This document shows, piece by piece, positions 1-5,237 of a stretch of 8,207 nucleotides of DNA (its first letter is position 1; each line of letters starts with the position of its first letter). The DNA lies in the NCBI GenBank assembly GCA_029261435.1, contig JAJDBI010000240.1:1-8207 (forward strand), written 5' to 3'. The position numbers were made by a program, and so were the translations under genes. The notes beneath the pieces were generated by a model, which had not been told where the DNA came from, did no database searches, and was given only the letters and a program-made list of their open reading frames with translations. Source of the DNA: Nitrospinaceae bacterium. Lineage in GTDB: Bacteria > Nitrospinota > Nitrospinia > Nitrospinales > VA-1.

Positions 1-349
1 CCAACCCCTTACCTATCACCCTACCCCCCATGACCAGAATATTTGAGTCATTATGTTCGCGGCATAATTTAGCCGTGAACACATCGGAGCATAGAGTCCC
101 ACGGATCCCCGGATAGCGATTAACAACAATAGACATTCCTATACCCGTGCCGCAAATCACGATGCCACGTTCAACTTTTTTTTGAGAAACCTCTTCGGCA
201 AGCTTTATCCCGAAGTCAGGGTAGTCCACAGAATCCCCGCTATGCGGGCCCAAATCATCCACTTCCCAGCCTGTATTTAACAGATGGGCGATGATACTTT
301 CCTTAAGATCGAATCCTCCATGATCGGAAGCGATAGCAATTTTTTTCAT
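1..349 (-). CDS. rpiB: Ribose-5-phosphate isomerase B (3' end beyond window)
   Basis: Interconverts ribose 5-phosphate and ribulose 5-phosphate in the non-oxidative pentose phosphate pathway (cytosolic). The first 116 residues are visible; the family is usually about 145-150 residues, so roughly three quarters is here and the C-terminus lies left of the window. Seen: the N-terminal phosphate/substrate segment SDHGGFDLKE (D9, H10), the DYPDFG motif at 42-47, the catalytic cysteine C66 in the loop ICGTGIGMS, the NRYPGIRG segment from residue 77, and H99 in HNDSN. All of these match the RpiB/LacAB fold. The ATG at 347-349 gives the normal N-terminus. No strong Shine-Dalgarno is seen. A good promoter lies about 110-135 nt upstream on the same strand. 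LacA/LacB-type isomerases are related, but the motifs fit RpiB best. Confidence 0.95.
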   Translation of the reverse strand, partial: MKKIAIASDHGGFDLKESIIAHLLNTGWEVDDLGPHSGDSVDYPDFGIKLAEEVSQKKVERGIVICGTGIGMSIVVNRYPGIRGTLCSDVFTAKLCREHNDSNILVMGGRVIGKGL

Positions 350-372
350 GATATTTTCAGGTTAAAAACTTG

Positions 373-389
373 CCTCAACAATTTTGAGG
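373..389 (-). repeat. Small hairpin in the rpiB leader
   Basis: CCTCAA (373-378) and TTGAGG (384-389) form a perfect 6-bp stem with a 5-nt loop, about 24 nt ahead of the rpiB start. On the minus strand it is followed after four bases by a run of five T. It could be a weak attenuator or simply leader structure. The stem is too short to call a terminator with confidence. Confidence 0.3.
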
Positions 390-441
390 AGAATGGTTGG
401 TCCTTAGTGAAAAATATATACCCGGGTGGGTGCTATGGATA

Positions 442-454
442 GTTTAACTTAAAC
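442..454. promoter_or_regulatory. Perfect palindrome at the rpiB start point (operator-like)
   Basis: GTTTAA-C-TTAAAC is a perfect 6+1+6 inverted repeat. It begins four bases downstream of the predicted minus-strand -10 box and should cover the transcription start, a classic place for a repressor to bind. The position and symmetry are seen; a regulatory role is inferred. The cognate regulator is not in the window. Confidence 0.4.
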
Positions 455-457
455 GAG

Positions 458-486
458 ATACTAAATAAAGAAACAGGTTTTGTCAA
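458..486 (-). promoter_or_regulatory. Sigma70-type promoter for rpiB
   Basis: On the minus strand, TTGACA (481-486) is followed after exactly 17 nt by TAGTAT (458-463). This is a consensus -35, optimal spacing and a 4/6 match at -10. The predicted start is near 451, giving an rpiB leader of about 100 nt. The -35 box overlaps the stop codon of the doubtful ORF at 483-725. Confidence 0.6.
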
Positions 487-725
487 CCAAGTTGGTGAAC
501 ATGCCTATTAGGTTGTAATTGCCAGTAAAACATTTTAAAATGCAGTTGGTATATAATCAATTTAACCAATCTGTTATGTGGAAAAACATATTCCTTGAGT
601 CCTGCGTACTCTCCGCCCTGATCTTTGGGGGGTTTTACCTCAATACCACGCTCTTGCAGGATGAACTTTACTCTGACGACAATAAAGTCCATATCAGCGG
701 TATCCCACTCACAGTAAAAAATCAT
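483..725 (-). CDS. Doubtful small hypothetical protein (80 aa)
   Basis: From the ATG at 723-725 the frame encodes 80 residues. The N-terminal part (MIFYCEWDTADMD, then FILQERGIEVK) is rich in G-starting codons and looks protein-like, while the C-terminal part is rich in Tyr, His and Gln. An in-frame TTG at 735-737 sits directly after a stop codon and would add four residues. No Shine-Dalgarno is visible before either start. The phrase ILQERGIEV is loosely reminiscent of small DUF2007-type proteins, but this is too weak to name a family. The opposite strand carries a competing open frame (519-815, up to 98 aa with one hydrophobic stretch), in the same frame as the downstream CPBP gene but separated from it by a TGA. 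At most one is likely to be real; codon pattern favours the minus strand slightly. Confidence 0.33.
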   Translation of the reverse strand: MIFYCEWDTADMDFIVVRVKFILQERGIEVKPPKDQGGEYAGLKEYVFPHNRLVKLIIYQLHFKMFYWQLQPNRHVHQLG

Positions 726-768
726 CTCAGTGGTCAACTATCAGAAAAAGAAACTACAGTTCATATAT

Positions 769-786
769 CTGGTTTTAATAAACCAG
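769..786. repeat. Inverted repeat CTGGTTT-TAAT-AAACCAG
   Basis: A perfect 7-bp stem with a 4-nt loop lies between the small minus-strand ORF and the CPBP gene. No T-tract follows on either strand, so it is not a typical terminator. It could be an operator for either flanking gene, but this is inference from position only. Confidence 0.35.
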
Positions 787-830
787 CAAAAGACCCCGCA
801 ATAACATCCCCGTGATTCAGATCAAGAGTC

Positions 831-1520
831 TTGGAAAAGGGTAAACCTCGCTCTCAACATCACAGTTTGAAAACTATCACTCCAGTTCTAGCCTTCTATT
901 TTCTGGTTCTTTTTCCAGCAGTCAATCTGGCTTTTCCAGACAATCAGTTTATTTATGAGTACTGGCCAATACTTTATTTTGCTTTTGTTTTAGTGCTGGC
1001 CCTTGCCTTAAAACATGTGTCTCCACAAGAACTAGGCTTCACCAACTTCGGTAAACTACTGGGGTTAGGAGTTTTACTGGGACTAATTCCTGTTATCAGT
1101 GTGCCTTTACTGGATAATTTGTTGATTGAAGCAGGACTGTCACAATCAGAATTGTTTGCAGGAGCAGACCTTAGAGTACCTGCCGAAATGGGTTTCAACA
1201 ATTCTCTATCTGGCAATATTTTCACTGCCATCGTCATAACATTCGTCGATCAGGTATTTGTGACAGGCTTGGTTATCAACCACTTTTTAAAAAAACAACA
1301 TGTAGGACAAGCAATGATTGCTGGGGGTCTGCTATACAGCCTGTTTCACTTCAAACCAAGCTTGGGGAATTTAATTTTAGGAACGATATCAGTGGGGCTA
1401 CTAAGAGCTACAGGCTCCATAGTAGTGCCTATACTGGTGCACACAGGATTTGCTGTAGCAGAAGCTTTAATCGTGTTTCACCACCCACGATTGATTTCCC
1501 TTCTGGTATTTTTAGTTTGA
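831..1520 (+). CDS. CPBP-family intramembrane protein, active site degenerate
   Basis: A 229-residue, strongly hydrophobic protein with several membrane segments (about 16-36, 46-61, 75-95, 128-152, 160-173, 178-192, 196-217). The C-terminal half follows the CPBP (CAAX protease/bacteriocin-processing, Abi) layout. Motif 1 aligns at 140-145, motif 2 is YSLFH ending at H173, then comes the typical GLLRATGSIVVPILVH stretch with the motif 3 histidine H204. The usual EExxxR of motif 1 is DQVFVT here, so both glutamates and the arginine are changed, and the motif 3 asparagine position is alanine (A208). Both histidines remain. It may be an inactive scaffold or a divergent enzyme; its substrate is unknown. 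The TTG at 831 is the first in-frame start after a TGA at 813-815 and has no clear ribosome binding site, so the start is uncertain. Its stop abuts that of convergent tatC. Confidence 0.72.
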   Translation: MEKGKPRSQHHSLKTITPVLAFYFLVLFPAVNLAFPDNQFIYEYWPILYFAFVLVLALALKHVSPQELGFTNFGKLLGLGVLLGLIPVISVPLLDNLLIEAGLSQSELFAGADLRVPAEMGFNNSLSGNIFTAIVITFVDQVFVTGLVINHFLKKQHVGQAMIAGGLLYSLFHFKPSLGNLILGTISVGLLRATGSIVVPILVHTGFAVAEALIVFHHPRLISLLVFLV

Positions 1521-2375
1521 TCAGGAAGCTTTACGAGTTTTCTTCGGAGCTTTAGCTTGTTTAGCTGCCATAGTCGCCCTTTGCGCCGCTTCTTTAGAAG
1601 CTTTCTTGGCTGCCGCCTCCGCTTGCATTTGTTTGAAAGCTAATTCCCGGTTTTTGGGATCCTCAAAAAACCGAGAAACCACAACACCAAACTCATATAA
1701 ACCATAAAGCGGGAATGCCAGTAGAACCTGGGTGATAATATCAGGGGGAGTCAAAACTGCTGCAAGAGCAAACGTTCCGAGAAATGCCCATTTGCGGTAA
1801 AGCTTCATCTTTACAGTATTCACTACTCCAAACTTGGTCAACAATACCATGATGAGTGGAGTTTGAAATGCAAATGCAAAGGCCAATATCATCTTCACAA
1901 CAAAGGAAAAATAAAAGCCGATGGTGACCTGCATTTTCCACCATTCCGTGCCGTAATTGAGTAAAAACTTCAACCCCAGTGGAACAACAAGAAAATAACA
2001 AAACAAGCCACCAAAAAGGAAGAAAGCGGTGCCAAAGGCGACAAAAGAAGCAGTGATCTTCTTTTCTTTAACCTTTAACCCAGGAGCGATAAAGCCCCAG
2101 ACATGGTACAAAATCCATGGCATCGAAATGAACATGGACCCCATGAAGGAGACCTTCATAGCAGTAAAAAATGGCTCTGTGGGAGTAATAAAAGTGAGTT
2201 CGGCATACTTTGCGGGCAGAGGATCTTGCAGCCATAATAAAAGGAAATCGATGAAATAGAAGCAAACACCAAAAAATACAGCAACGACCAAGGTCACCTG
2301 CACCAACCTGTTTTTAAGCTCAATTAAATGATGAGTGACAGGTATCTTTTCCTTAAAGTTTATTTCTTTAACCAC
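1521..2375 (-). CDS. tatC: Twin-arginine translocase subunit TatC
   Basis: Core receptor subunit of the Tat pathway, an inner-membrane protein that binds twin-arginine signal peptides and, with TatA/TatB, exports folded proteins. Seen in the 284-residue product: the N-terminal HHLIELKNRL with E19 (the signal-peptide-binding glutamate region), FITPTEPF at 62-69, then a segment ending WGFIAPGLKVKEKK with the second conserved glutamate E104, and six hydrophobic segments. The tail after about residue 235 is an Ala/Lys-rich cytoplasmic extension, making it longer than the roughly 250-residue norm. I chose the GTG at 2373-2375 because GAGGA precedes it by 5 nt and the TatC core begins right after; an upstream in-frame TTG at 2453 would run through a hairpin. 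No tatA or tatB is in the window. It converges with the CPBP gene with zero spacing. Confidence 0.95.
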   Translation of the reverse strand: MVKEINFKEKIPVTHHLIELKNRLVQVTLVVAVFFGVCFYFIDFLLLWLQDPLPAKYAELTFITPTEPFFTAMKVSFMGSMFISMPWILYHVWGFIAPGLKVKEKKITASFVAFGTAFFLFGGLFCYFLVVPLGLKFLLNYGTEWWKMQVTIGFYFSFVVKMILAFAFAFQTPLIMVLLTKFGVVNTVKMKLYRKWAFLGTFALAAVLTPPDIITQVLLAFPLYGLYEFGVVVSRFFEDPKNRELAFKQMQAEAAAKKASKEAAQRATMAAKQAKAPKKTRKAS

Positions 2376-2380
2376 AAATT

Positions 2381-2385
2381 TCCTC
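2381..2385 (-). promoter_or_regulatory. Ribosome binding site deciding the tatC start
   Basis: GAGGA on the minus strand, 5 nt ahead of the GTG at 2375. It is one of the few clear Shine-Dalgarno sequences in the window and supports the shorter TatC over the longer TTG-initiated frame. Confidence 0.65.
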
Positions 2386-2411
2386 GCTCGAGCCTTATTG
2401 AGCCCAAATTC

Positions 2412-2459
2412 AAATAAAAAGTGGGAACCTGGAAAACCGCCACGTTCCCGCAACTTTTT
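2412..2459 (-). terminator. Terminator-like hairpin in the tatC leader (possible attenuator, bidirectional)
   Basis: GGGAAC (2423-2428) pairs with GTTCCC (2444-2449), and inside it TGG (2430-2432) pairs with CCA (2440-2442) across a single C/C mismatch, leaving a 7-nt loop. Outside, AAAAAGT (2416-2422) pairs with ACTTTTT (2453-2459) past a 3-nt bulge. Read on the minus strand the GC stem is followed by AC and then TTTTTATTT, a classic intrinsic terminator. Read on the plus strand a T-rich run also follows. It lies between the predicted tatC promoter and the tatC ribosome binding site, with no minus-strand gene upstream to terminate, so attenuation of tatC is the simplest reading. Confidence 0.6.
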
Positions 2460-2487
2460 GTGTTTTCATGAGTTATTTTAATTTGTC

Positions 2488-2516
2488 ATCTTACTCAATT
2501 GACAGAATAATTTCAA
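2488..2516 (-). promoter_or_regulatory. Candidate sigma70 promoter for tatC
   Basis: On the minus strand, TTGAAA (2511-2516) is followed after 17 nt by TAAGAT (2488-2493). The predicted start is near 2481, giving a leader of roughly 105 nt that contains the terminator-like hairpin. Assigned by match and spacing only. Confidence 0.45.
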
Positions 2517-2573
2517 TAACCTTTCTCAAACAAAATCACTGGAATCACTTTTTCTTAAGGTTTTCAATTAATA

Positions 2574-2602
2574 TTGATTACAAAGAATAAATAGTGGATA
2601 AT
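2574..2602 (+). promoter_or_regulatory. Candidate sigma70 promoter for the small ORF-tRNA-DUF507 unit
   Basis: TTGATT (2574-2579), a 17-nt spacer and GATAAT (2597-2602), a 4/6 and 5/6 match with ideal spacing. It is divergent from the candidate tatC promoter. The predicted start near 2609 gives a leader of about 90 nt with a hairpin at 2632-2660. The rest of the 2376-2700 gap is AT-rich and I see no gene in it. Confidence 0.45.
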
Positions 2603-2631
2603 GTTTGAAAATTTGGTCATACCCTAAAACT

Positions 2632-2660
2632 CGTTTCTCCTTTAAATACAAAGAGAAACG
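2632..2660 (+). repeat. Leader hairpin CGTTTCTC...GAGAAACG
   Basis: A perfect 8-bp stem (2632-2639 with 2653-2660) around a 13-nt AT-rich loop, about 24 nt after the predicted start of the plus-strand unit. No T-tract follows, so it is not a terminator. It could stabilise the transcript or be a protein-binding leader element; no known riboswitch class is recognised. Confidence 0.35.
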
Positions 2661-2700
2661 GTCTATGGACGGGCAGTACGCCGGGTCAACTTCAAATTGA

Positions 2701-2889
2701 ATGTCCCTTAACAACAAAAAAGTTACAGGTATCAGAGTTCTTGATATTGCCGAAGAAGGTGCAAAGGCTATAGAAACTATGGTCAATAAGGTCATTCAGG
2801 AGATGCATCAGCAGAAAACTCCGATCATTGATATACAAGTAACTGACACAAATTGTTTTTTAATACTGGGTGAAAAAAACGCTGACTGA
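2701..2889 (+). CDS. Small protein of unknown function (62 aa)
   Basis: A soluble 62-residue protein with no signal or membrane segment. Its pattern is a short strand (VTGIRVLDI), an acidic/amphipathic helix (about 17-40) and two strands (TPIIDIQVTD and CFLILGEK). This beta-alpha-beta-beta layout loosely recalls the Cse60-like small proteins, whose ending is a similar IIDI...-type strand pair, but I cannot assign the family. The ATG directly follows an in-frame TGA (2698-2700), which fixes the longest start; no good Shine-Dalgarno is seen. It is followed after 4 nt by tRNA-Gly and then two DUF507 genes, so it is probably the first gene of that transcript. Codon use and the fold-like pattern argue that it is real. 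Confidence 0.65.
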   Translation: MSLNNKKVTGIRVLDIAEEGAKAIETMVNKVIQEMHQQKTPIIDIQVTDTNCFLILGEKNAD

Positions 2890-2893
2890 TCAG

Positions 2894-2966
2894 GCGGGAG
2901 TAGCTCAGTTGGTAGAGTGTCAGCTTCCCAAGCTGAATGTCGCGGGTTCGAATCCCGTCTCCCGCT
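2894..2966 (+). tRNA. tRNA-Gly (anticodon CCC)
   Basis: A complete 73-nt cloverleaf. The acceptor stem is GCGGGAG/CTCCCGC, the D arm contains AGCTCAGTTGGTAGAGT, the anticodon stem TCAGC/GCTGA encloses the loop TTCCCAA, and the T arm contains GGTTCGAATCC. Anticodon CCC reads GGG glycine codons. The discriminator is T, and the 3' CCA is not encoded, so it must be added by a nucleotidyltransferase. The gene starts 4 nt after the stop of the preceding small ORF and ends 33 nt before the first DUF507 gene, which suggests processing from a shared mRNA. Confidence 0.97.
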
Positions 2967-2999
2967 CTTTAATAAAATTAAACTTTAACTGCCGAAACA

Positions 3000-3281
3000 A
3001 TGCGTATCACAAAAGAACTTACCGAGCTTCTTACCAAAAAAATTGTTAAATCCTTAATCGATCAAGATCTGATTATATGGGAAGAGACTCCTGAAAAACT
3101 GCAAGCCGTCATTAATGAAATAATTACTGAAGATCTCATGGTTGAAGACCTGCTCAATGAAGAAGTAAAAACCTTACTCGAATCCAAAACTCAAGAGTAT
3201 GAGAGAGATATGATGGATTATGGGCGAGTCTTCCAGATGGTAAAATCAAAATTAGTCCGTGAGCGTGGACTCATCCTTTAA
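3000..3281 (+). CDS. DUF507 family protein, first copy
   Basis: A 93-residue, charged, mostly helical cytosolic protein of unknown function. It shows the DUF507 pattern: an N-terminal MRITKE followed by a helix with KKIVKSLIDQDLI, an acidic middle, and a C-terminal helix with DYGRVFQMVKSKLVRERG. The family is found in deltaproteobacteria, Aquificota, Nitrospirota and Nitrospinota, often as neighbouring copies. The ATG at 3000 has no clear Shine-Dalgarno. A second, diverged copy starts 14 nt after its stop, so the two are almost certainly co-transcribed and may form a heteromer (inference). Confidence 0.88.
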   Translation: MRITKELTELLTKKIVKSLIDQDLIIWEETPEKLQAVINEIITEDLMVEDLLNEEVKTLLESKTQEYERDMMDYGRVFQMVKSKLVRERGLIL

Positions 3282-3295
3282 AAAGCAAATAATTT

Positions 3296-3571
3296 ATGAA
3301 AATCAGTCGAGAAAAGATCAACCACATCAGTAGCCTTATCGTTCGAGATTTTGCTAAACGCGATGAATTGGATTATAAAGTCGACCTTAATGATATCCGC
3401 CTGGACATCACCAGGGTCATGACCGATATTTTACAGCTTGACGATAAAGCCGATGCAGAAGCCCGCCGTATAATGAGTACCTACGCCAATGCGCCTCGCG
3501 AAGGTTCCCCCGAATGGGATATCATGTACCACAAGCATTTTGAAGAATACATGAGCAAACAGGGATTATAG
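3296..3571 (+). CDS. DUF507 family protein, second copy
   Basis: A 91-residue protein homologous to the preceding gene. It has MKISREK at the N-terminus, then SSLIVRDFAKRDELDYK, an acidic central helix, and a C-terminal helix ending in EEYMSKQGL. It has diverged strongly from its neighbour: the middle contains an insert-like APREGSPEWD and the basic C-terminal helix is replaced. The stop codon overlaps the start of a hairpin (3570-3597), and a DUF481 gene follows 188 nt later. Function is unknown. Confidence 0.85.
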   Translation: MKISREKINHISSLIVRDFAKRDELDYKVDLNDIRLDITRVMTDILQLDDKADAEARRIMSTYANAPREGSPEWDIMYHKHFEEYMSKQGL

Positions 3572-3597
3572 AGCCGTATTTTTTATAATAAGGCTCT
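3570..3597 (+). terminator. Hairpin at the end of the DUF507 unit (weak terminator)
   Basis: AGAGCC (3570-3575) pairs with GGCTCT (3592-3597), and inside it TATT (3577-3580) pairs with AATA (3587-3590) across one G/A mismatch, with a 6-nt loop. The left arm includes the last two bases of the DUF507 stop codon. Only TCCCC follows, so the T-tract of a standard intrinsic terminator is missing. It may instead be a 3' stabilising structure or need Rho. Confidence 0.4.
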
Positions 3598-3759
3598 TCC
3601 CCATACCAGTTTGTACATTCTCTACCCCGCAGAATAACGTCAACAATCTATTCTCTCGATCAGTAAGGATCAGTCCACTTGACCCAACTCAGTCAAACAC
3701 AAACTAGTGTTACTCATTATCATTCTCTACAACAAAAACTCTAACAAAACAACAAGTCC
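3598..3759 (+). other. Upstream region of the DUF481 gene
   Basis: No gene is seen. A direct repeat GATCAGT (3658-3664 and 3668-3674) has a 10-nt period, one helical turn, and sits just upstream of a -35-like TTGACC (3679-3684). No convincing -10 box lies 16-18 nt further on, so a promoter here is only suggestive; an activator-dependent one would fit the repeat. The last 40 nt before the ATG are almost free of G and lack a Shine-Dalgarno. Confidence 0.3.
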
Positions 3760-4782
3760 ATGAAACCTACAAGTATCTTTATCATCTCATTAATTGTATT
3801 TTGTTCTCTTCTTTTTGTCCCAAAGCAAGGTTACTCCGATGAGATATTTTTGAAAAATAAGGACAAGATTTCAGGGGAAGTACTGACCCTGTCAAAAGGC
3901 ATTTTGAAAATTTCGACTCCCTACTCAAAAAGTATTGAACTGGATAAGTCTCAGGTTAAATCATTAAGGACCGATCATCCCGTTCGCGTGCAACTTGAAA
4001 ATGGGTGGTCGGTTAAAGGAAAACTGAACCCCACCAAAGATGGTCTTTATTCAATCAAGACTACCAAGTCTTCCAGAAGAGCCATTATTCCGTTTGATGA
4101 AATAGTTTCAATCAATGCTCCCAAAGTTGAACCAAAAAACTGGAAGGGAAAGTTTTTTGCTGGTGGTACTCAACAGACAGGCAATACAGACCGATTAACT
4201 ATTACTTTTGGTGGTGAGGGAAAACTAAAGCTCGACACAGAAGAGTTCGAGATCAAGTTCAGGACTATTTACACGGAAGAGGACGATAAAATCACTTCCA
4301 GAAATACTTTGGGCCGAGGGCAGTATAATCATTTCTTTAACGAGAAATGGTATGGACTATTATCACTCGAGGCACTCAAGGATAAATTTAAAAATCTCAA
4401 TTTAAGATTAGCGATTGGTCCGGGACTTGGCTACGTAGTTTGGGATGATCCAATAAAAAATTTAAAACTGGAAGCTGGCATCACATATTTTTCTGAAGAT
4501 TTAAAAACAGGGACTGACACTCAGTTCATGACGGGTCGATTTTCTGGAGTATTCGACTATCAATTCTCAGAGAACTTAAGCTTTAAAAATAAAACAATTT
4601 TATTCCCCAGTTTTGAAAATGTTGGAGAATTCACACTTCGTAATGAAGCGGGTTTGAGCACCCGTTTAGCTGAAGCCTGGTCATTAAACCTGTCTCATAT
4701 TCTCGATTATGACAACGAAACACCTGCGGATGTAAAAGCTGCCGACTCTTTTTTAATCCTGGCATTGCAATACGATTTCTAG
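3760..4782 (+). CDS. DUF481 (YdiY-like) outer-membrane beta-barrel protein
   Basis: A 340-residue secreted protein. Residues 1-26 form a Sec signal peptide (basic start, hydrophobic core, cleavage probably after GYS). Residues about 27-118 contain two similar short beta modules: one starts DEIFLKNKDKISGEV and ends with IELDKSQVKSL, the other starts VRVQLENGWSVKGKL and ends with IIPFDEIVSI. From about 128 (GKFFAGGTQQTGNTDR) to the end it follows the DUF481 pattern of alternating beta strands with aromatic girdles (YNHFFNEKWYGLLSLEAL, LSFKNKTILFPSFEN). It closes with LALQYDF, a terminal Phe typical of proteins inserted by the BAM machinery. Function in the family is unknown. Its 3' end converges on the TonB operon with 26 nt between stops and no visible terminator. 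Confidence 0.85.
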   Translation: MKPTSIFIISLIVFCSLLFVPKQGYSDEIFLKNKDKISGEVLTLSKGILKISTPYSKSIELDKSQVKSLRTDHPVRVQLENGWSVKGKLNPTKDGLYSIKTTKSSRRAIIPFDEIVSINAPKVEPKNWKGKFFAGGTQQTGNTDRLTITFGGEGKLKLDTEEFEIKFRTIYTEEDDKITSRNTLGRGQYNHFFNEKWYGLLSLEALKDKFKNLNLRLAIGPGLGYVVWDDPIKNLKLEAGITYFSEDLKTGTDTQFMTGRFSGVFDYQFSENLSFKNKTILFPSFENVGEFTLRNEAGLSTRLAEAWSLNLSHILDYDNETPADVKAADSFLILALQYDF

Positions 4783-4808
4783 GCATAGTTAGTAAGCGAC
4801 AAATTAGT

Positions 4809-5216
4809 TCAAGGTTCCAGAGGTTTATGTGTAGCAAAAATAAAGTCTTCGACTCCTGCACTACGAATATCTTCAATTATTCTGCCAAATAGACCGAATT
4901 TAATATTTTTGTCTCCGTGTATCTCTACCGCTTTAATTTTGGTTTGTGCTAAAACCTGTGCCATGTGACTTTGAACATCATCAAGTTCAACAGCTACTCC
5001 GTTAAGCTCCAGCAAACCTGCGCGAGATACTTTAATCACAATATTTTTTCCGGGAACTTTACTTGCAGATTGCGCATCAGGAAGTTCTGCCTGCAAAACT
5101 CCACTTATCGAACTTGAGGTCAACATGAAGAAAATGAGAAGTAGAAAAACAATATTGATCAATGGAACCAAATCCATCTCAATAATTCTCTTTTGACTAC
5201 CTTTAATTTTGATCAT
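4809..5216 (-). CDS. exbD: ExbD/TolR-family protein, second copy, membrane Asp replaced by Asn
   Basis: A 135-residue bitopic inner-membrane protein. It has a short basic cytoplasmic start, one membrane helix from about residue 17 to 37 (VPLINIVFLLLIFFMLTSSS), and a periplasmic ExbD domain ending with a typical DIRSAGVEDFIFAT strand. In ExbD, TolR and relatives the segment reads PLIDVVFLLLIFFML, and the Asp is the protonatable residue needed to couple proton flow to motion. Here it is Asn21 (codon AAT, plus-strand 5154-5156). The rest of the motif is intact, so this is a full-length, well-kept gene rather than a decayed one. It follows the first exbD by 21 nt with no clear Shine-Dalgarno and is the last gene of the operon. 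Inference: it may pair with the intact ExbD as a non-protonating partner. Confidence 0.9.
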   Translation of the reverse strand: MIKIKGSQKRIIEMDLVPLINIVFLLLIFFMLTSSSISGVLQAELPDAQSASKVPGKNIVIKVSRAGLLELNGVAVELDDVQSHMAQVLAQTKIKAVEIHGDKNIKFGLFGRIIEDIRSAGVEDFIFATHKPLEP

Positions 5217-5237
5217 AACCGGATTTTTATTAGATAC

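Noticed and set aside
813..815. In-frame TGA between 519-812 and 831-1520 as a selenocysteine or pseudogene stop
   Set aside because: There is no SECIS-like hairpin directly after it, and the CPBP protein has a complete N-terminus starting at 831, so no fusion is needed.
2376..2453. Longer TatC starting at a TTG
   Set aside because: The extra residues cover the leader hairpin and lack a ribosome binding site; the GTG at 2375 has GAGGA at the right distance.
3679..3684. TTGACC as the -35 of a DUF481 gene promoter
   Set aside because: No acceptable -10 box lies 16-18 nt downstream, so it was not listed as a promoter, only mentioned in the region entry.
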